Of a DNA stretch of 64,000 bases, positions 1 through 9,242 are shown piece after piece (position 1 is the stretch's first letter; each line of letters begins with the position of its first letter). The stretch is from Prevotella nigrescens (GTDB taxonomy: Bacteria > Bacteroidota > Bacteroidia > Bacteroidales > Bacteroidaceae): assembly GCF_031191185.1 (NCBI RefSeq), contig NZ_CP133465.1, positions 1,980,001 through 2,044,000 on the forward strand, in the 5' to 3' direction. Under the pieces are notes generated by a model that saw only the letters and a list, made by a program, of their open reading frames with translations, searched no databases and was not told the DNA's origin. The translations under genes and the position numbers were made by a program.

Positions 1-155
1 AGCACATCAAGCGTAAGCCCTTTTCCTATCAAGTCGTCGACATATTGCCACAAGAACTGCATCATCAGCACAAAAAGGCTGACGACAAACGTCCCTATGA
101 AGAGCATTCCAAACTGCTTTATTATAAAAATGTCTAACTTTCTGATGCGGAACAT
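1..155 (-). CDS. LptF/LptG family permease, N-terminal part only
   Basis: The first 51 codons of a gene that runs off the left edge. The start reads MFRIRKLDIFIIKQFGMLF and is followed by a hydrophobic segment at about residues 15-35, then QFLWQYVDDLIGKGL. This is the N-terminal pattern of YjgP/YjgQ (LptF/LptG) permeases in Bacteroidota, inner-membrane subunits of the LptB2FG transporter that extracts lipopolysaccharide for export. A TAnnTTTG -7 box lies upstream on the minus strand at 193-200, which suits this ATG. LptF and LptG cannot be told apart from so short a piece. Another reading frame across the same bases is open but encodes nothing recognisable. The ATPase partner lptB is in this window near 54 kb. 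Confidence 0.8.
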   Translation of the reverse strand, partial: MFRIRKLDIFIIKQFGMLFIGTFVVSLFVLMMQFLWQYVDDLIGKGLTLDV

Positions 156-192
156 TCTGTTTGTGCAATATCTTTAACGCACGATTCTCTTG

Positions 193-200
193 CAAAAGTA
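193..200 (-). promoter_or_regulatory. -7 box of the LptF/G-type gene
   Basis: TACTTTTG on the minus strand fits the Bacteroidota TAnnTTTG consensus, followed by C. It lies 38 bases before the ATG. I see no clear -33 element. Confidence 0.5.
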
Positions 201-326
201 CATAAAATAATTAGAGTAATCGCCTATTTCCAAATTTTTTATATTCATAGAACGGTCTTAATACACTACAAGGTGCATAAATAGAGTATATTTTCGCTTA
301 TACAATCAATAAATTTTCAAATAAAT

Positions 327-357
327 TTTGTTGGTACATTTTTTTTATATACCTTTG
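327..357 (+). promoter_or_regulatory. Promoter of tRNA-Met
   Basis: A TTTG at 327-330 and TACCTTTG at 350-357 are separated by 19 bases, the expected -33/-7 arrangement for the Bacteroidota primary sigma factor. The tRNA begins 37 bases after the -7 box. Confidence 0.75.
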
Positions 358-393
358 CAACCGCTTTTCAAAAGCAACCTATTGGTAATTGAA

Positions 394-467
394 GGCGGGA
401 TAGCTCAGTTGGTTAGAGCGTCGGATTCATAATCCGGAGGTCCGGGGATCGTAGCCCCGTCCCGCTA
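394..467 (+). tRNA. tRNA-Met (anticodon CAT)
   Basis: A 74-base cloverleaf: acceptor GGCGGGA pairs with TCCCGCT (one G-U), the D arm begins GCTC, the anticodon stem TCGGA/TCCGG encloses TTCATAA, and the T arm is CGGGG/CCCCG. Discriminator base is A; CCA is not encoded. CAT could also be a lysidine-modified tRNA-Ile2; I cannot decide from sequence alone, but elongator Met is the default reading. Confidence 0.93.
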
Positions 468-472
468 CAAAG

Positions 473-500
473 AAAGGAAGTTTGATGCTTCCTTTTTTTT
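473..500 (+). terminator. Terminator after tRNA-Met
   Basis: AGGAAG and CTTCCT form a short stem around a 7-base loop, directly followed by a run of T. Confidence 0.75.
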
Positions 501-635
501 ATTTCCACATTTTGAGGTTCATAATAAATATATGAAAAGTCTGACTGCTGATTATGAACACCTACTTAAAAACAAGAACTGAACTTATCAATCAGGCTTA
601 AGGTTTATTCTAAAAATTAATTAGCTACGAAGCAT

Positions 636-1934
636 CTACAAGCCTTCCGGCAACTCTTTCTTGGGTGTTATGCCCAACATTTTCATATTGTCGAGGCGGC
701 GGACAATGTTTCCCTTACCCTCACTAAGTTGCGAATGGGCTTTTTCGTAGTCGCTTTGAAGTCGCTGTATGCCTGTTCCGATTTTCAGGAAAGTCTCTCC
801 AAACGAAACGAACTTATCGTAAAGGTCGTTCGATGCACGTAGGATTTCCTCTACATTCTTATTCATACGATAGTTCTGCCACATCGTACGGGTAAGCTGT
901 AAAGCCATCAGGAGGTTACTTGGACTTAGCAAGATGATGTGTTTGCGGTAAGCATACTGCAGAATAGAGGGGTCTGTCTTAATTGCTGCAGCGTATCCGC
1001 TTTCGTAAGGGACAAACATCAGCACGTAGCCAATGCAGTTTGGCACTATCGTTTCGTAGTTCTTAGCCGATAGTTCGTCAATGTGCTTCTTTATAGACTT
1101 GATGTGTTCTTTCAGGAACAGCTCCTGTTCTATTGCATCGGTAGCGTTTACAGCAGCCTGATAAGCTGTCAGCGAAACCTTTGCATCGATAACAGCGTGC
1201 TCGCCGCCTGGCAAATCAATCACTGCATCGGGGCGGAAACTGTTTCCTTTTGCATCTTGATAGCTTCGTTGCAGGAAGAATTGTTCGTTCTTCGTCAGTC
1301 CACAACTTTCCAAAGTGGTTTCCAATATCATTTCACCCCAATCGCCCTGCATCTTCGTATCGCCTTTCAGTGCCTGTGTCAGCGATGCTGCATCGTTGCC
1401 AATGCGCTCGGTCTGCTGGCGCAACTCCTTTATGGCGCGTTCGTTATCTTCACGAATGCTTTTCACGGTTGAGGTTTGAACTTCCTGCAACAGTTTTATC
1501 GTTTCTTCAAATGTTGTTTTTATTTCGGTTTTGTTGCTTGCTCCCTCTTTTGTTGCAGCCGTTACGTTCTGGTTGAACGCCTCTATGCGCTCGTGCAGCG
1601 GCTTCAGAAGCGCATCTAACCGTTCTTTGTCGGCAGCATTCAGGTGTTCCCTGCTTTCCGAAAGCATTTGCGCAGCCATTGTGCGCATTTCTTCTTGCAT
1701 CAGTTTTTTGCTGGTTTCCATCTGCTTCTGCATTTCGATGAGCAGCTTCTGACTGTGCTCACGCTCTGCATTTACGCTGTCGGCAGCATTCTTCTGTGCT
1801 GCTTCCAACTGGCTTTTTGCAACGGCAAGGTCGGCAGACAGCTTCTGTGCGGTAGTAGCAACTTGGCTTCGTGTCCACAGAAAGACGAGAAGCGCACCGA
1901 GAAATAAACCTGAAAAGAAATAAAGGAATGCCAT
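636..1934 (-). CDS. rmuC: DNA recombination protein RmuC
   Basis: 432 residues. One N-terminal membrane helix (residues 3-20), a long charged coiled coil (about 25-190), then the RmuC domain. The domain shows GDWGEMILE, then RPDAVI and HAVIDAKV, the acidic and lysine positions of a PD-(D/E)xK nuclease-like core. RmuC proteins limit inversions at short inverted repeats and are thought to be membrane-anchored nucleases; the exact reaction is not established. That role is of interest here because the window has a large inverted duplication. The start lies 11 bases after the stop of murF-alr, so the two are probably co-transcribed. Confidence 0.93.
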   Translation of the reverse strand: MAFLYFFSGLFLGALLVFLWTRSQVATTAQKLSADLAVAKSQLEAAQKNAADSVNAEREHSQKLLIEMQKQMETSKKLMQEEMRTMAAQMLSESREHLNAADKERLDALLKPLHERIEAFNQNVTAATKEGASNKTEIKTTFEETIKLLQEVQTSTVKSIREDNERAIKELRQQTERIGNDAASLTQALKGDTKMQGDWGEMILETTLESCGLTKNEQFFLQRSYQDAKGNSFRPDAVIDLPGGEHAVIDAKVSLTAYQAAVNATDAIEQELFLKEHIKSIKKHIDELSAKNYETIVPNCIGYVLMFVPYESGYAAAIKTDPSILQYAYRKHIILLSPSNLLMALQLTRTMWQNYRMNKNVEEILRASNDLYDKFVSFGETFLKIGTGIQRLQSDYEKAHSQLSEGKGNIVRRLDNMKMLGITPKKELPEGL

Positions 1935-1945
1935 TTTGCTTGTAT

Positions 1946-4426
1946 TTAATCTTGAAAATAAACCCTTTTTACACGGTTGCTGACTGTTGTCAGCACCTCG
2001 TATGGAATGGTTCCCATCGCATCGCTCAACACCGTTACGGGCAAATGGTCGCCAAATATTTCAACGCTGTCGCCCTCTTCGCAGTCTATTCCCGTTACAT
2101 CTATCAATGCCACATCCATACAGATATTGCCTATATAGTACGCTCGCTTGCCATTGACGAGGCAATAGCAGTTACGATTGCCCAACCTACGGTTCAGTCC
2201 GTCGGCATATCCAATAGGTATGGCTCCTATGACGCTGTCTTTTTCGATGATGCCACGCCGAGAATAGCCCACAGTTTCGCCTGCCGGAACATTCCGAAGC
2301 TGCAATATGGTAGTCTTAAGGGTCGATACATTGTTCATAATCGCATTGTTGCGCGGGTTGATACCATAGAGTCCGAGTCCCAACCGGCACATATCCAACT
2401 GACGTTCGGGGAAGTGTTCGATGCCTGCCGAGTTGTCCATGTGGCGCAAGATGCGATGACTGAAAGCTGCCTGCAACTTCTTGCTGCCTTCATTGAACAG
2501 TGCAAACTGCCTGGCAGAGAACGAATCGAAGTCGTTACTGTCCGAGCCGACGAAGTGAGAGAATACCGAACGCGGTATCAATGCATTCTGATGGTGTAGC
2601 TTTTCTATGATTTGGTCGATGTCGGTACGAGGATTAAATCCCAGACGGTGCATTCCCGTATCGAGTTTTATATGCACTGGGTAGCCTGTAATGCCCTCTT
2701 TCTCCGCTGCTTTAATCAGTGCGTCCAACAGACGGAAGCTATAAACCTCCGGCTCGAGGTCGTAATCGAACAGCGTTTTGAACGAACTCATTTCCGGATT
2801 CATTATCATTATGTTGCCCGTAATGCCGTTTCGGCGCAGCGTAGCACCTTCGTCAGCCACTGCAACCGCAAGATAATCTACACGATGCTCTTGTAAAGTC
2901 TTTGCTATCTCTACGGCTCCGGCTCCATAGGCATCGGCTTTTATCATGCAAACCAGCTTTGTTTCGGGCTTTAAGAAAGAGCGATACCAGTTCAAATTGT
3001 CTACTACGGCATTCAGATTCACCTCCAACACAGTCTCGTGCACCTTCTTTACCAACAGTTCGGTGAGCTTATCGAAGCCGAAAGAGCGTGCTCCTTTCAG
3101 CAAGATGACCTCGTCGTGCAGTGATTTAAACACTTTGCTCCCGATGAAATCATTTATATTGTCAAAAAAGTACTTTGTTTCCAAACCTTCAAAAGCCTGC
3201 TGTTGTCGTCCAAGTGCAGTTCCAATGCCGATAAACTTCTTTACACCACGCTCCTTCACCAATGCTGCCACATCGGCATAGAGTTGTTGTTCGGTCTCTC
3301 CACTTTGGTAAATGTCGCTCAAGATGAGTGTACGCTCGCGTCGTTTCTGGTCGGGACGGCGGTTCATAAAGTCGAGTGCAATGTCGAGCGAGTTTATATC
3401 GGAATTGTAAGAGTCGTTGATGAGCGTACAACCGTGCTGCCCCTCCTTCACTTCAAGGCGCATAGCGACAGGTTCGAGCACTGCCATGCGTTGCGCCAGC
3501 ACATCGGGCTGGACACCAAAGTGCAGGGCTACCACTGCACAGGTTATGCTGTCGCTGATGCTTGCATCGTCGATAAAGGGCAGAGTGTAGCTTCCTTGCG
3601 TAGTCTGTTGCCATATATAGTTGATGGTCGATGTTGTTTCGTGCTTCTCAATGCTGTTTACATAGAAGGCGGCAGTGGTGTCGTGTTCCGACCACGCCAG
3701 CAGTTGTCCATCGTAATGGGCTGCTGTTATGCACTTCGCTGCTATCTTGTCGTCGAGCTGATAGACCAAGGCTTGCGTGCCTTTGAACAGCAACAGCTTC
3801 TCGTTGCACTTCTCTTCCAACGACGAAAAGTTTTCTTGATGGGCAGCTCCAAGACTCGTCAGTACGCCCACCGTAGGCAGAATGATATCGTGTAACGCCT
3901 GCATTTCGCCTACCTTGCTGATTCCTGCCTCGATTAAACCGATTTGCGAACTTTCATTCAGCAACCAAACCGACAGCGGAACGCCTATCTGCGAGTTGTA
4001 GCTCTTGGGCGAACGCGTTACATTCCTATCGTAGGAGAGCAGTTGCGACAACCATTCTTTCACCATTGTCTTGCCGTTCGACCCTGTAATACCGACGACA
4101 GGAATATCGAATGCCTTGCGATGGTGAGTTGTAAGCTGCTGAAGGGCAACGAGCGTGTTGCTCACTTTCAGGAAGTTTGCGTGCTTGTAAAGCGTAGAAA
4201 AGTTGTCGGGAACGTTCTCAACCACAAAGTTTCGCACGCCACGACGATACAGTTCGGGAATGTAATGATGCCCATCGTTGCGGTCAGACCTTAGTGCGAA
4301 GAACAGCGTTTCTTCGGGAAAGCAGAGCGAACGGCTGTCTGTCAGCAGGAAACTGATGCTCGCAGCAGCATCACCATACCGTTCTGCATTTATGAATTGT
4401 GTTATTTTTTCTATTGAATAGTTCAT
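1946..4426 (-). CDS. murF-alr: Bifunctional MurF ligase / alanine racemase
   Basis: 826 residues with two fused enzymes. The N-terminal half is UDP-MurNAc-tripeptide:D-Ala-D-Ala ligase (MurF): the ATP-binding GITGSNGKT is at residues 112-120 and INDSYNSD at 336-343. From about residue 465 it is a PLP-dependent alanine racemase: KADAYGAG carries the PLP lysine (K496), and Y721 in VGYSRRG is the likely second catalytic residue. The fusion links making D-Ala (hence D-Ala-D-Ala) to adding it to the cytoplasmic peptidoglycan precursor. The fusion is known in Bacteroidota, so it is a lineage marker rather than a novelty. A -7 box (TATCTTTG) sits at 4504-4511 on the minus strand, 78 bases before the start. 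Confidence 0.96.
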   Translation of the reverse strand: MNYSIEKITQFINAERYGDAAASISFLLTDSRSLCFPEETLFFALRSDRNDGHHYIPELYRRGVRNFVVENVPDNFSTLYKHANFLKVSNTLVALQQLTTHHRKAFDIPVVGITGSNGKTMVKEWLSQLLSYDRNVTRSPKSYNSQIGVPLSVWLLNESSQIGLIEAGISKVGEMQALHDIILPTVGVLTSLGAAHQENFSSLEEKCNEKLLLFKGTQALVYQLDDKIAAKCITAAHYDGQLLAWSEHDTTAAFYVNSIEKHETTSTINYIWQQTTQGSYTLPFIDDASISDSITCAVVALHFGVQPDVLAQRMAVLEPVAMRLEVKEGQHGCTLINDSYNSDINSLDIALDFMNRRPDQKRRERTLILSDIYQSGETEQQLYADVAALVKERGVKKFIGIGTALGRQQQAFEGLETKYFFDNINDFIGSKVFKSLHDEVILLKGARSFGFDKLTELLVKKVHETVLEVNLNAVVDNLNWYRSFLKPETKLVCMIKADAYGAGAVEIAKTLQEHRVDYLAVAVADEGATLRRNGITGNIMIMNPEMSSFKTLFDYDLEPEVYSFRLLDALIKAAEKEGITGYPVHIKLDTGMHRLGFNPRTDIDQIIEKLHHQNALIPRSVFSHFVGSDSNDFDSFSARQFALFNEGSKKLQAAFSHRILRHMDNSAGIEHFPERQLDMCRLGLGLYGINPRNNAIMNNVSTLKTTILQLRNVPAGETVGYSRRGIIEKDSVIGAIPIGYADGLNRRLGNRNCYCLVNGKRAYYIGNICMDVALIDVTGIDCEEGDSVEIFGDHLPVTVLSDAMGTIPYEVLTTVSNRVKRVYFQD

Positions 4427-4503
4427 TGTTGAAATATTGAAGGAAAGCCTGCCGGCTACTATAAAATGTACGATGTCGGTTGCTTTCTATAATTTACAGG
4501 GTG

Positions 4504-4511
4504 CAAAGATA
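4504..4511 (-). promoter_or_regulatory. -7 box of murF-alr / rmuC
   Basis: TATCTTTG followed by C on the minus strand, in the gap upstream of murF-alr. The -33 element is not clear. Confidence 0.5.
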
Positions 4512-4566
4512 CTGCAAAAACGAAGTTGCTGTATAGCTTTGACTTTCTTTTTCACCTTTTTTATCC

Positions 4567-4995
4567 TTATCGTTTCTGCTTTGCCGCACATTCAGGACAT
4601 ATTCCTTTCAGCATAAAGTTTACGTTAGAGAGTCTGTAACCCTCGGGCAAGCGGACTTCGGGAATGTCCACTTCGTGCAGACAAGTGGTGCGCTGGCACT
4701 GCTCGCAATAGAAGTGGGCGTGCATGTCGCTGTCGGTTTCATCGTCGTTGCTCATGCAAAGCTCGTAGCGAACAATGTCGTTGCCGTCTTCCATCTGGTG
4801 TACAACGTGCTGATTGCTGAACAATGTGAGTGTACGGAATATGCTCGACTTGTCTATGGTCTGCAGTTTCGTTTCCAATTCCTTCATCGAAACAGGTCCG
4901 TTATATTGCGAAATAGCCTCTGCAATCAGTATTCTGTTGGCAGTAGGCTTTACATTGTGTCTGGCAAGATGCGCTAAAATCTGTTCCGTGTTCAT
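4567..4995 (-). CDS. Fur-family transcriptional regulator
   Basis: 142 residues from the ATG at 4995. A longer frame exists upstream, but it lies inside the GSCFA gene and lacks family similarity. The N-terminal winged helix (about 1-80) is followed by a dimerisation domain. HAHFYCEQCQ and GICPECAA give two CxxC pairs that would bind structural zinc, as in Fur, Zur and PerR. Which metal or signal it senses cannot be told from the sequence. Its ATG overlaps the TGA of the GSCFA gene by four bases, so the two are translationally coupled and transcribed from the GSCFA promoter. Confidence 0.88.
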   Translation of the reverse strand: MNTEQILAHLARHNVKPTANRILIAEAISQYNGPVSMKELETKLQTIDKSSIFRTLTLFSNQHVVHQMEDGNDIVRYELCMSNDDETDSDMHAHFYCEQCQRTTCLHEVDIPEVRLPEGYRLSNVNFMLKGICPECAAKQKR

Positions 4996-5807
4996 TGGTT
5001 TTCTACTGTTAATCCGTTGTACTTTTGTGCCAATAGCTTTGCCTGCTCCATTGTTCGCACCACAAAATCCTTGTATTCGCTGCTTTCCGGATTGAAAGGA
5101 CGGTGGGCAAGGGCTTCTTTCACAGGTTTCCACTCGCGCAGAAACTCTTTGGCTGAGGCGGAGAAATACACATCGACAAGGCGTTCCCAGATGTATTCCA
5201 CAGCCTGCTCGTTGGGGTGCAGCATGTCGGCTTTGTAGAAACGATAGTCGCGAAGTTCATCGTTCACAATCTCGTAGGCTGGAAAATAAGCCACATTGCT
5301 GTCGGTACGGTCTGCCATTACTTCGCGAACGGCTAAGAGCAGTACAGCTTTAGAGAGCTGACTCTCATGGTAGCCATACTTTGCATAGCGTATCGGGCTG
5401 ACTGTAAATATTATCTTCACATCGTGGTTGCGCTCTCGCAGCAGTTCTATGGCACGGCACAGATAGTCTTTGCAGGCTGCTATGCTGAGTTCCTGCTCGC
5501 GGAACAGTCGTTGCGGACGCTTGTTGCAGTTGTCCACAATCTCGCCCGTCGCCTTCTCGATGTAGACGTGGTTGGTGCCCAAAGTGATGAAAACGGTGTC
5601 GAAAGCCTCTGTTCTCCGTTCTACCGTGTGCAGTATCGAAGCAGGGTTGTACATTACACCGAACGGATTTACAAGGGTTCGGAATTTCCAATCAACGAAT
5701 TTCGCACCGATATTGCTTGCGAAACATGAGCCAACGAACAGCACACGCTCGCACGGCATTATCTCGAAACTCGGCTTCGGCACATTAACTATCGTTCTAA
5801 ATTCCAT
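4992..5807 (-). CDS. GSCFA domain protein
   Basis: 271 residues. The family signature GSCFA is present at residues 26-30. Later blocks (ITLGTNH and ADMLHPNEQA) fit an SGNH-hydrolase-like fold, with D and H in DMLHP as the probable catalytic pair. No signal peptide is seen, so it is probably cytoplasmic. The substrate is unknown for the family. It is the first gene of an operon with the Fur-family regulator (four-base overlap). The -7 box ends only 6 bases before the ATG, so the message may be leaderless or nearly so. Confidence 0.9.
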   Translation of the reverse strand: MEFRTIVNVPKPSFEIMPCERVLFVGSCFASNIGAKFVDWKFRTLVNPFGVMYNPASILHTVERRTEAFDTVFITLGTNHVYIEKATGEIVDNCNKRPQRLFREQELSIAACKDYLCRAIELLRERNHDVKIIFTVSPIRYAKYGYHESQLSKAVLLLAVREVMADRTDSNVAYFPAYEIVNDELRDYRFYKADMLHPNEQAVEYIWERLVDVYFSASAKEFLREWKPVKEALAHRPFNPESSEYKDFVVRTMEQAKLLAQKYNGLTVENQ

Positions 5808-5812
5808 ATTTA

Positions 5813-5844
5813 CAAAGGTACTGCTTTTTGTTCAGAAGCACAAA
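5813..5844 (-). promoter_or_regulatory. Promoter of the GSCFA-fur operon
   Basis: On the minus strand TTTG (5841-5844) and TACCTTTG (5813-5820) are 20 bases apart. Transcription should begin about where the ATG at 5807 lies. Confidence 0.7.
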
Positions 5845-6022
5845 AAGTTTAGAAATGTTTTTCGTAATCTTCTGTCGGAAAGGTGGATTGAATGTGCAAG
5901 GGCGTGGTTTACCACGTTACTTCCACCCACGAAAAAGCAGTGCAGATATGGAGAAAATAATAAATCGAACGCTTAAAGTAAATCTTTGATTTTGTAAAGA
6001 TAATTCGGAAAGAAAATGATAA

Positions 6023-6109
6023 TTTCGATTTGACGTTGCGAAAACGTAGGTTTTGCGATGCAAAAGAGCCGCTTTTACCTTGCAAAACCCATGCTTTTGG
6101 AATGCAGAA
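6023..6109. repeat. 22-base tandem palindrome array (type E, copy 1)
   Basis: Four units, each ending in a TTTT..GCAAAA-type palindrome such as TTTTGCGATGCAAAA. Units end at 6044, 6065, 6087 and 6109, spacings of 21, 22 and 22. The array ends in a tail (TTTTATAACACACTGACAG) nearly shared with the copy at 40.6 kb. It fills much of the gap between rsgA and the GSCFA promoter. I see no gene in this 480-base gap. Confidence 0.75.
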
Positions 6110-6290
6110 CAATAGATTTTATAACACACTGACAGACAATTTGTTATGCGATAGATATGCTTACGAAAGATATTTACACCTTTATAATGACTTTTCGCCT
6201 ATACAATAAAGGTATATAGGAGAAGCTGGACGGTGGATAAAAGGGCTATTTCTTTTCAGAAAAGCAAGGCTATACAGTTCTCTTGATTGC

Positions 6291-7235
6291 CTAAAAAGCC
6301 TCTCGGTATTTGTTCTCATCTTTGTCGTCAAGCATAGACAAATAGCTGTTGTAGCGACTTTCGGCAATGTAATGCTCTTCCAAGGCTTTGAGAACGGCGC
6401 ACCCCGGTTCGTGTGTATGGGTACAATTACGAAATCGACAATCCTTTGAAAACTTAAATATCTCTCGGAAATAACTTGTGAGTTCTTCCTTGTCGATATC
6501 GAAAGTACCGAAACCCTTAATGCCCGGCGTATCTATGATGTACCCTCCGTAGGGCAATTGCAGCATTTCGCTGAAGGTTGTGGTATGCATTCCCGTGTTG
6601 TGTGAGTCGGAAATTTCAGCTGTACGCAAGTGAACTCCAGGTAACAAAGCGTTAATGATTGTAGATTTGCCAACGCCACTATTGCCACTCAGCAGCGTTA
6701 CCTTATCTTTTAGCAATGGTTCAAGCTGTTTTATACTTCTTTCTGTAGGTGCATCGTTGGTGGCTTGCAGTGTTACGCATTTGTAACCTATGCTTTCGTA
6801 CAAATGAATGGCGGCTTCTTGGTATCGCCTTTCATCTTCATCAAGCAAGTCGTATTTATTGAAGACCAAAACAACAGGAATGCGATAGGCTTCGGCACAA
6901 GCAAGAAAACGATCGATAAACGTAGTTGATGTTTCGGGATAGTTTACTGTTACAACGAGAAAAGCCTGGTCGAGGTTGGCTGCTATGATGTGGCTCTGCT
7001 TGGAAAGATTGGGCGATTTGCGTATAATATAGTTCTTTCGGTCTTCAATTTCGGAAATAAAGGCGGTACCTTCCTGATTGATGATGAGTTGTACATAGTC
7101 GCCCACAGCCACCGGATTGGTAGAACGAATGCCCTTTAAGCGGAAATTACCCTTTATCTTGCTTTCGATAGTTCGCCCATCATCGGTCTTTACGGTGTAC
7201 CAACTACCTGTATTCTTTATAACTAAGCCACGCAT
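6291..7235 (-). CDS. rsgA: Ribosome small subunit-dependent GTPase RsgA
   Basis: 314 residues. N-terminal OB fold (1-70), then a circularly permuted GTPase: NKYD (G4) at 126-129 comes before GNSGVGKS (G1) at 184-191 and DTPG (G3) at 235-238, which defines this family. The C-terminal zinc knuckle uses C266, C271, H273 or H275, and C279. RsgA binds the 30S subunit late in assembly and its GTPase helps proofread and release factors. It lies downstream of frr with a 56-base gap holding a strong hairpin. Confidence 0.96.
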   Translation of the reverse strand: MRGLVIKNTGSWYTVKTDDGRTIESKIKGNFRLKGIRSTNPVAVGDYVQLIINQEGTAFISEIEDRKNYIIRKSPNLSKQSHIIAANLDQAFLVVTVNYPETSTTFIDRFLACAEAYRIPVVLVFNKYDLLDEDERRYQEAAIHLYESIGYKCVTLQATNDAPTERSIKQLEPLLKDKVTLLSGNSGVGKSTIINALLPGVHLRTAEISDSHNTGMHTTTFSEMLQLPYGGYIIDTPGIKGFGTFDIDKEELTSYFREIFKFSKDCRFRNCTHTHEPGCAVLKALEEHYIAESRYNSYLSMLDDKDENKYREAF

Positions 7236-7248
7236 TACTATACAATAA

Positions 7249-7284
7249 ACCCTTTACTTACCTTCAATGAGGTAAATAAAGGGT
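7249..7284 (-). terminator. Hairpin between frr and rsgA
   Basis: ACCCTTTACTTACC (7249-7262) pairs with the segment at 7271-7284 over 14 positions with one mismatch, loop of 8. It has only a weak T run on either side, so it may be a partial terminator or processing site that lowers rsgA expression. Confidence 0.55.
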
Positions 7285-7291
7285 AATGTTT

Positions 7292-7852
7292 TTATACTGT
7301 CATTATTTCTTTTTCCTTTTCGGCGAGAAGTGCATCTATGCGTTTGATGTATTTGTCGTGAATCTTCTGCAAGTCTGCCTCTGCGTCCTTTTCGAGGTCT
7401 TCAGACAATCCGTCCTTGATAGCCTTCTTCAATTTATCCTTAATATCCGCACGGGCGTTGCGCACTTCCACCTTTGTGCGTTCTCCAATCTTGTTGCTTT
7501 GCTTCACAAGGTCGCGGCGACGCTCTTCTGTTGGTTGGGGAAGATTGAGGCGTATGACCTCTCCGTTGTTCTCAGGAGTAATGCCAACGTCGGAGTCCAT
7601 GATGGCTTTTTCGATGTCTCGGATAGCTTTTTTATCCCAAGGTTTAATAGCAATGGTGCGTGGGTCGGGCACTGTTACCGATGCAACTTGGTTGAGCGGT
7701 ACCATTGAACCGTATGAACTGACTCGCACTCCGTCGAGAATTGCTACGTTGGCACGTCCTGCACGAATACGCTGCAACTGCTCGTCGAGATACATTGCAG
7801 CCATTTCCATACGTTCTTCGGCTTCGTTTAATGTTTCTTTAACATCTATCAT
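7292..7852 (-). CDS. frr: Ribosome recycling factor
   Basis: 186 residues, the normal length. It is helical and charged, with the family blocks RAGRANVAILD near the N-terminus, PEDRRR-like ERRRDLVKQ, and VRNARADIKDKLKK in the long helical arm. RRF works with EF-G to split the post-termination ribosome. It lies between the msrC and rsgA genes on the minus strand in a cluster of translation-related genes. Confidence 0.97.
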   Translation of the reverse strand: MIDVKETLNEAEERMEMAAMYLDEQLQRIRAGRANVAILDGVRVSSYGSMVPLNQVASVTVPDPRTIAIKPWDKKAIRDIEKAIMDSDVGITPENNGEVIRLNLPQPTEERRRDLVKQSNKIGERTKVEVRNARADIKDKLKKAIKDGLSEDLEKDAEADLQKIHDKYIKRIDALLAEKEKEIMTV

Positions 7853-7929
7853 AAGTATACGTAATTAATTGTTTTGAGATACAAATTTAGGGATTTATTC
7901 GTAATTGCGCAAAGTTTATCAACTTTTTT

Positions 7930-8406
7930 CTATTCGTCTGCGTAGATTTCAGCTGCCAAAATGCGCATTGCTTGCTCCAAATAATGAGCGTCCATATCGT
8001 CGAATGCATTCAGTTCTTTACTATCAATGTCGAGCACACCCACTGTTTCGCCTGCCCCATTGTATATTGGCACAACTATTTCGGAACGAGAAAGTGAGCT
8101 GCAAGCTATGTGTCCGGTGAACTTTTCTACGTCGGGAACAACAAGCGTCCGGCGTTCTGCAAATGCAGTTCCACAGACTCCTTTTCCCACAGGTATATTA
8201 AAACAAGCTGTAGTTCCTTGGAATGGACCTAACTGCAACGTGTCTTCTTTATTCAGAAGATAGAAACCCGTCCAGAAAAAAGTATCGAAAGTGTGGTGAA
8301 TGGCTGCTGCAACGTTTGCCAAGACGCCAACCGTGTTGTCTGCTTCGCCTTCTATGAGGGCGGCAATTTGCTTTAACAATAGTTCGTATGTTTCTTTTTT
8401 ATTCAT
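7930..8406 (-). CDS. msrC: Free methionine-R-sulfoxide reductase (GAF domain)
   Basis: 158 residues forming one GAF domain. It has the three cysteines of the fRMsr family: C68, C78 in GKGVCGTAF, and C102 in HIACSS. Their spacings (10 and 24) are those known for Escherichia coli fRMsr. The reaction is reduction of free Met-(R)-sulfoxide in the cytoplasm, recycled by thioredoxin. The block SEIVVPI and the end VLDIDS also match. It starts 15 bases after rsmA, suggesting co-transcription. Confidence 0.92.
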   Translation of the reverse strand: MNKKETYELLLKQIAALIEGEADNTVGVLANVAAAIHHTFDTFFWTGFYLLNKEDTLQLGPFQGTTACFNIPVGKGVCGTAFAERRTLVVPDVEKFTGHIACSSLSRSEIVVPIYNGAGETVGVLDIDSKELNAFDDMDAHYLEQAMRILAAEIYADE

Positions 8407-8421
8407 TGGTTCTTTACTTGT

Positions 8422-9222
8422 TTATGCGTTTATGGCTGCCATTTCGGCTTCTACCATATTGGTTAGTTCTACGAATTGTGCAATCGTCAGCTGTTCGGGG
8501 CGTTTTGTCATCACTTCCTGCTCGTAGAAACCTTCGCGCGGTTCGGCTGGGAACATCTGGCGCAGGCTGACGCGCAGCATCTTGCGGCGTTGGTTGAACA
8601 CCGTCTTTACCAAACGCTTGAAGAGTTTTTCGTTGCAGTCGAGCTTGCTGACACTGTTGCGTGTCATTCTGATAACGGCACTCTTTACCTTTGGAGGCGG
8701 ATTGAATACGTCTTCATCGACCGTAAACAAGTATTCCACATCGTACCACGCCTGGATTAATACCGACAGAATGCCATACGTCTTGTTGCCGGGTTGCGCT
8801 GCCATACGCAAGGCAACCTCGCGTTGTATCATACCCGTGCAACAAGGAATAAGGTCTTTGTAGTCGAGCATCTTGAAGAAAATCTGCGACGAAATATCGT
8901 AGGGATAGTTGCCAGTAAGCACGAATTGCCTGCCATCAAACACCTCTTCGAGGTGCATACGCAGGAAATCGGCACCCAAAATATTATTTTTTAGCGTAGG
9001 AAAATTCTCGTTAAGGTAGGCTACACTTTCCGCATCTATTTCCACAGCCTTTACTTCCCGGGGCTTTTCAACGAGGTATTGGGTGAGCACTCCCATGCCC
9101 GGTCCTATTTCTAAAATCGGTATATCGGGGCAAGCGTCCACAGTATCGGCAATGCGCTTCGCTATATTCAGGTCGGTTAAGAAATGTTGCCCAAGATTCT
9201 TTTTAGGCTTAACTGATTTCAT
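8422..9222 (-). CDS. rsmA: 16S rRNA adenine dimethyltransferase RsmA/KsgA
   Basis: 266 residues. KKNLGQHFL at the N-terminus, SAM-binding LEIGPGMGVLT (37-47) and the catalytic motif IV NYPY at 105-108 (usually NLPY; here Y replaces L). It dimethylates the two adjacent adenines near the 3' end of 16S rRNA and acts as a late 30S assembly checkpoint. A -7 box TATCTTTG at 9243-9250 on the minus strand lies 20 bases before the ATG, in a compact divergent promoter region shared with the next gene. Confidence 0.96.
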   Translation of the reverse strand: MKSVKPKKNLGQHFLTDLNIAKRIADTVDACPDIPILEIGPGMGVLTQYLVEKPREVKAVEIDAESVAYLNENFPTLKNNILGADFLRMHLEEVFDGRQFVLTGNYPYDISSQIFFKMLDYKDLIPCCTGMIQREVALRMAAQPGNKTYGILSVLIQAWYDVEYLFTVDEDVFNPPPKVKSAVIRMTRNSVSKLDCNEKLFKRLVKTVFNQRRKMLRVSLRQMFPAEPREGFYEQEVMTKRPEQLTIAQFVELTNMVEAEMAAINA

Positions 9223-9242
9223 AAATTTTCTTTATTTGGCGA

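Noticed and set aside
7..195. A 62-codon minus-strand frame at the left edge
   Set aside because: The other frame over the same bases matches the LptF/G N-terminus with its own ATG and promoter.
1871..3895. Long plus-strand frames of 230-242 codons opposite murF-alr
   Set aside because: They run antisense to a clear enzyme gene, have no family match, and arise from its codon use. The same holds for the frames opposite ftsH and mlaF.
4996..5133. A longer Fur-family protein starting at 5133
   Set aside because: The extra 46 codons lie inside the GSCFA gene in another frame and lack Fur similarity; the ATG at 4995 overlaps the GSCFA stop in the usual coupled way.
5909..6129. Minus-strand frames of 67-70 codons in the gap below rsgA
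   Set aside because: They overlap the type-E array and each other in different frames.
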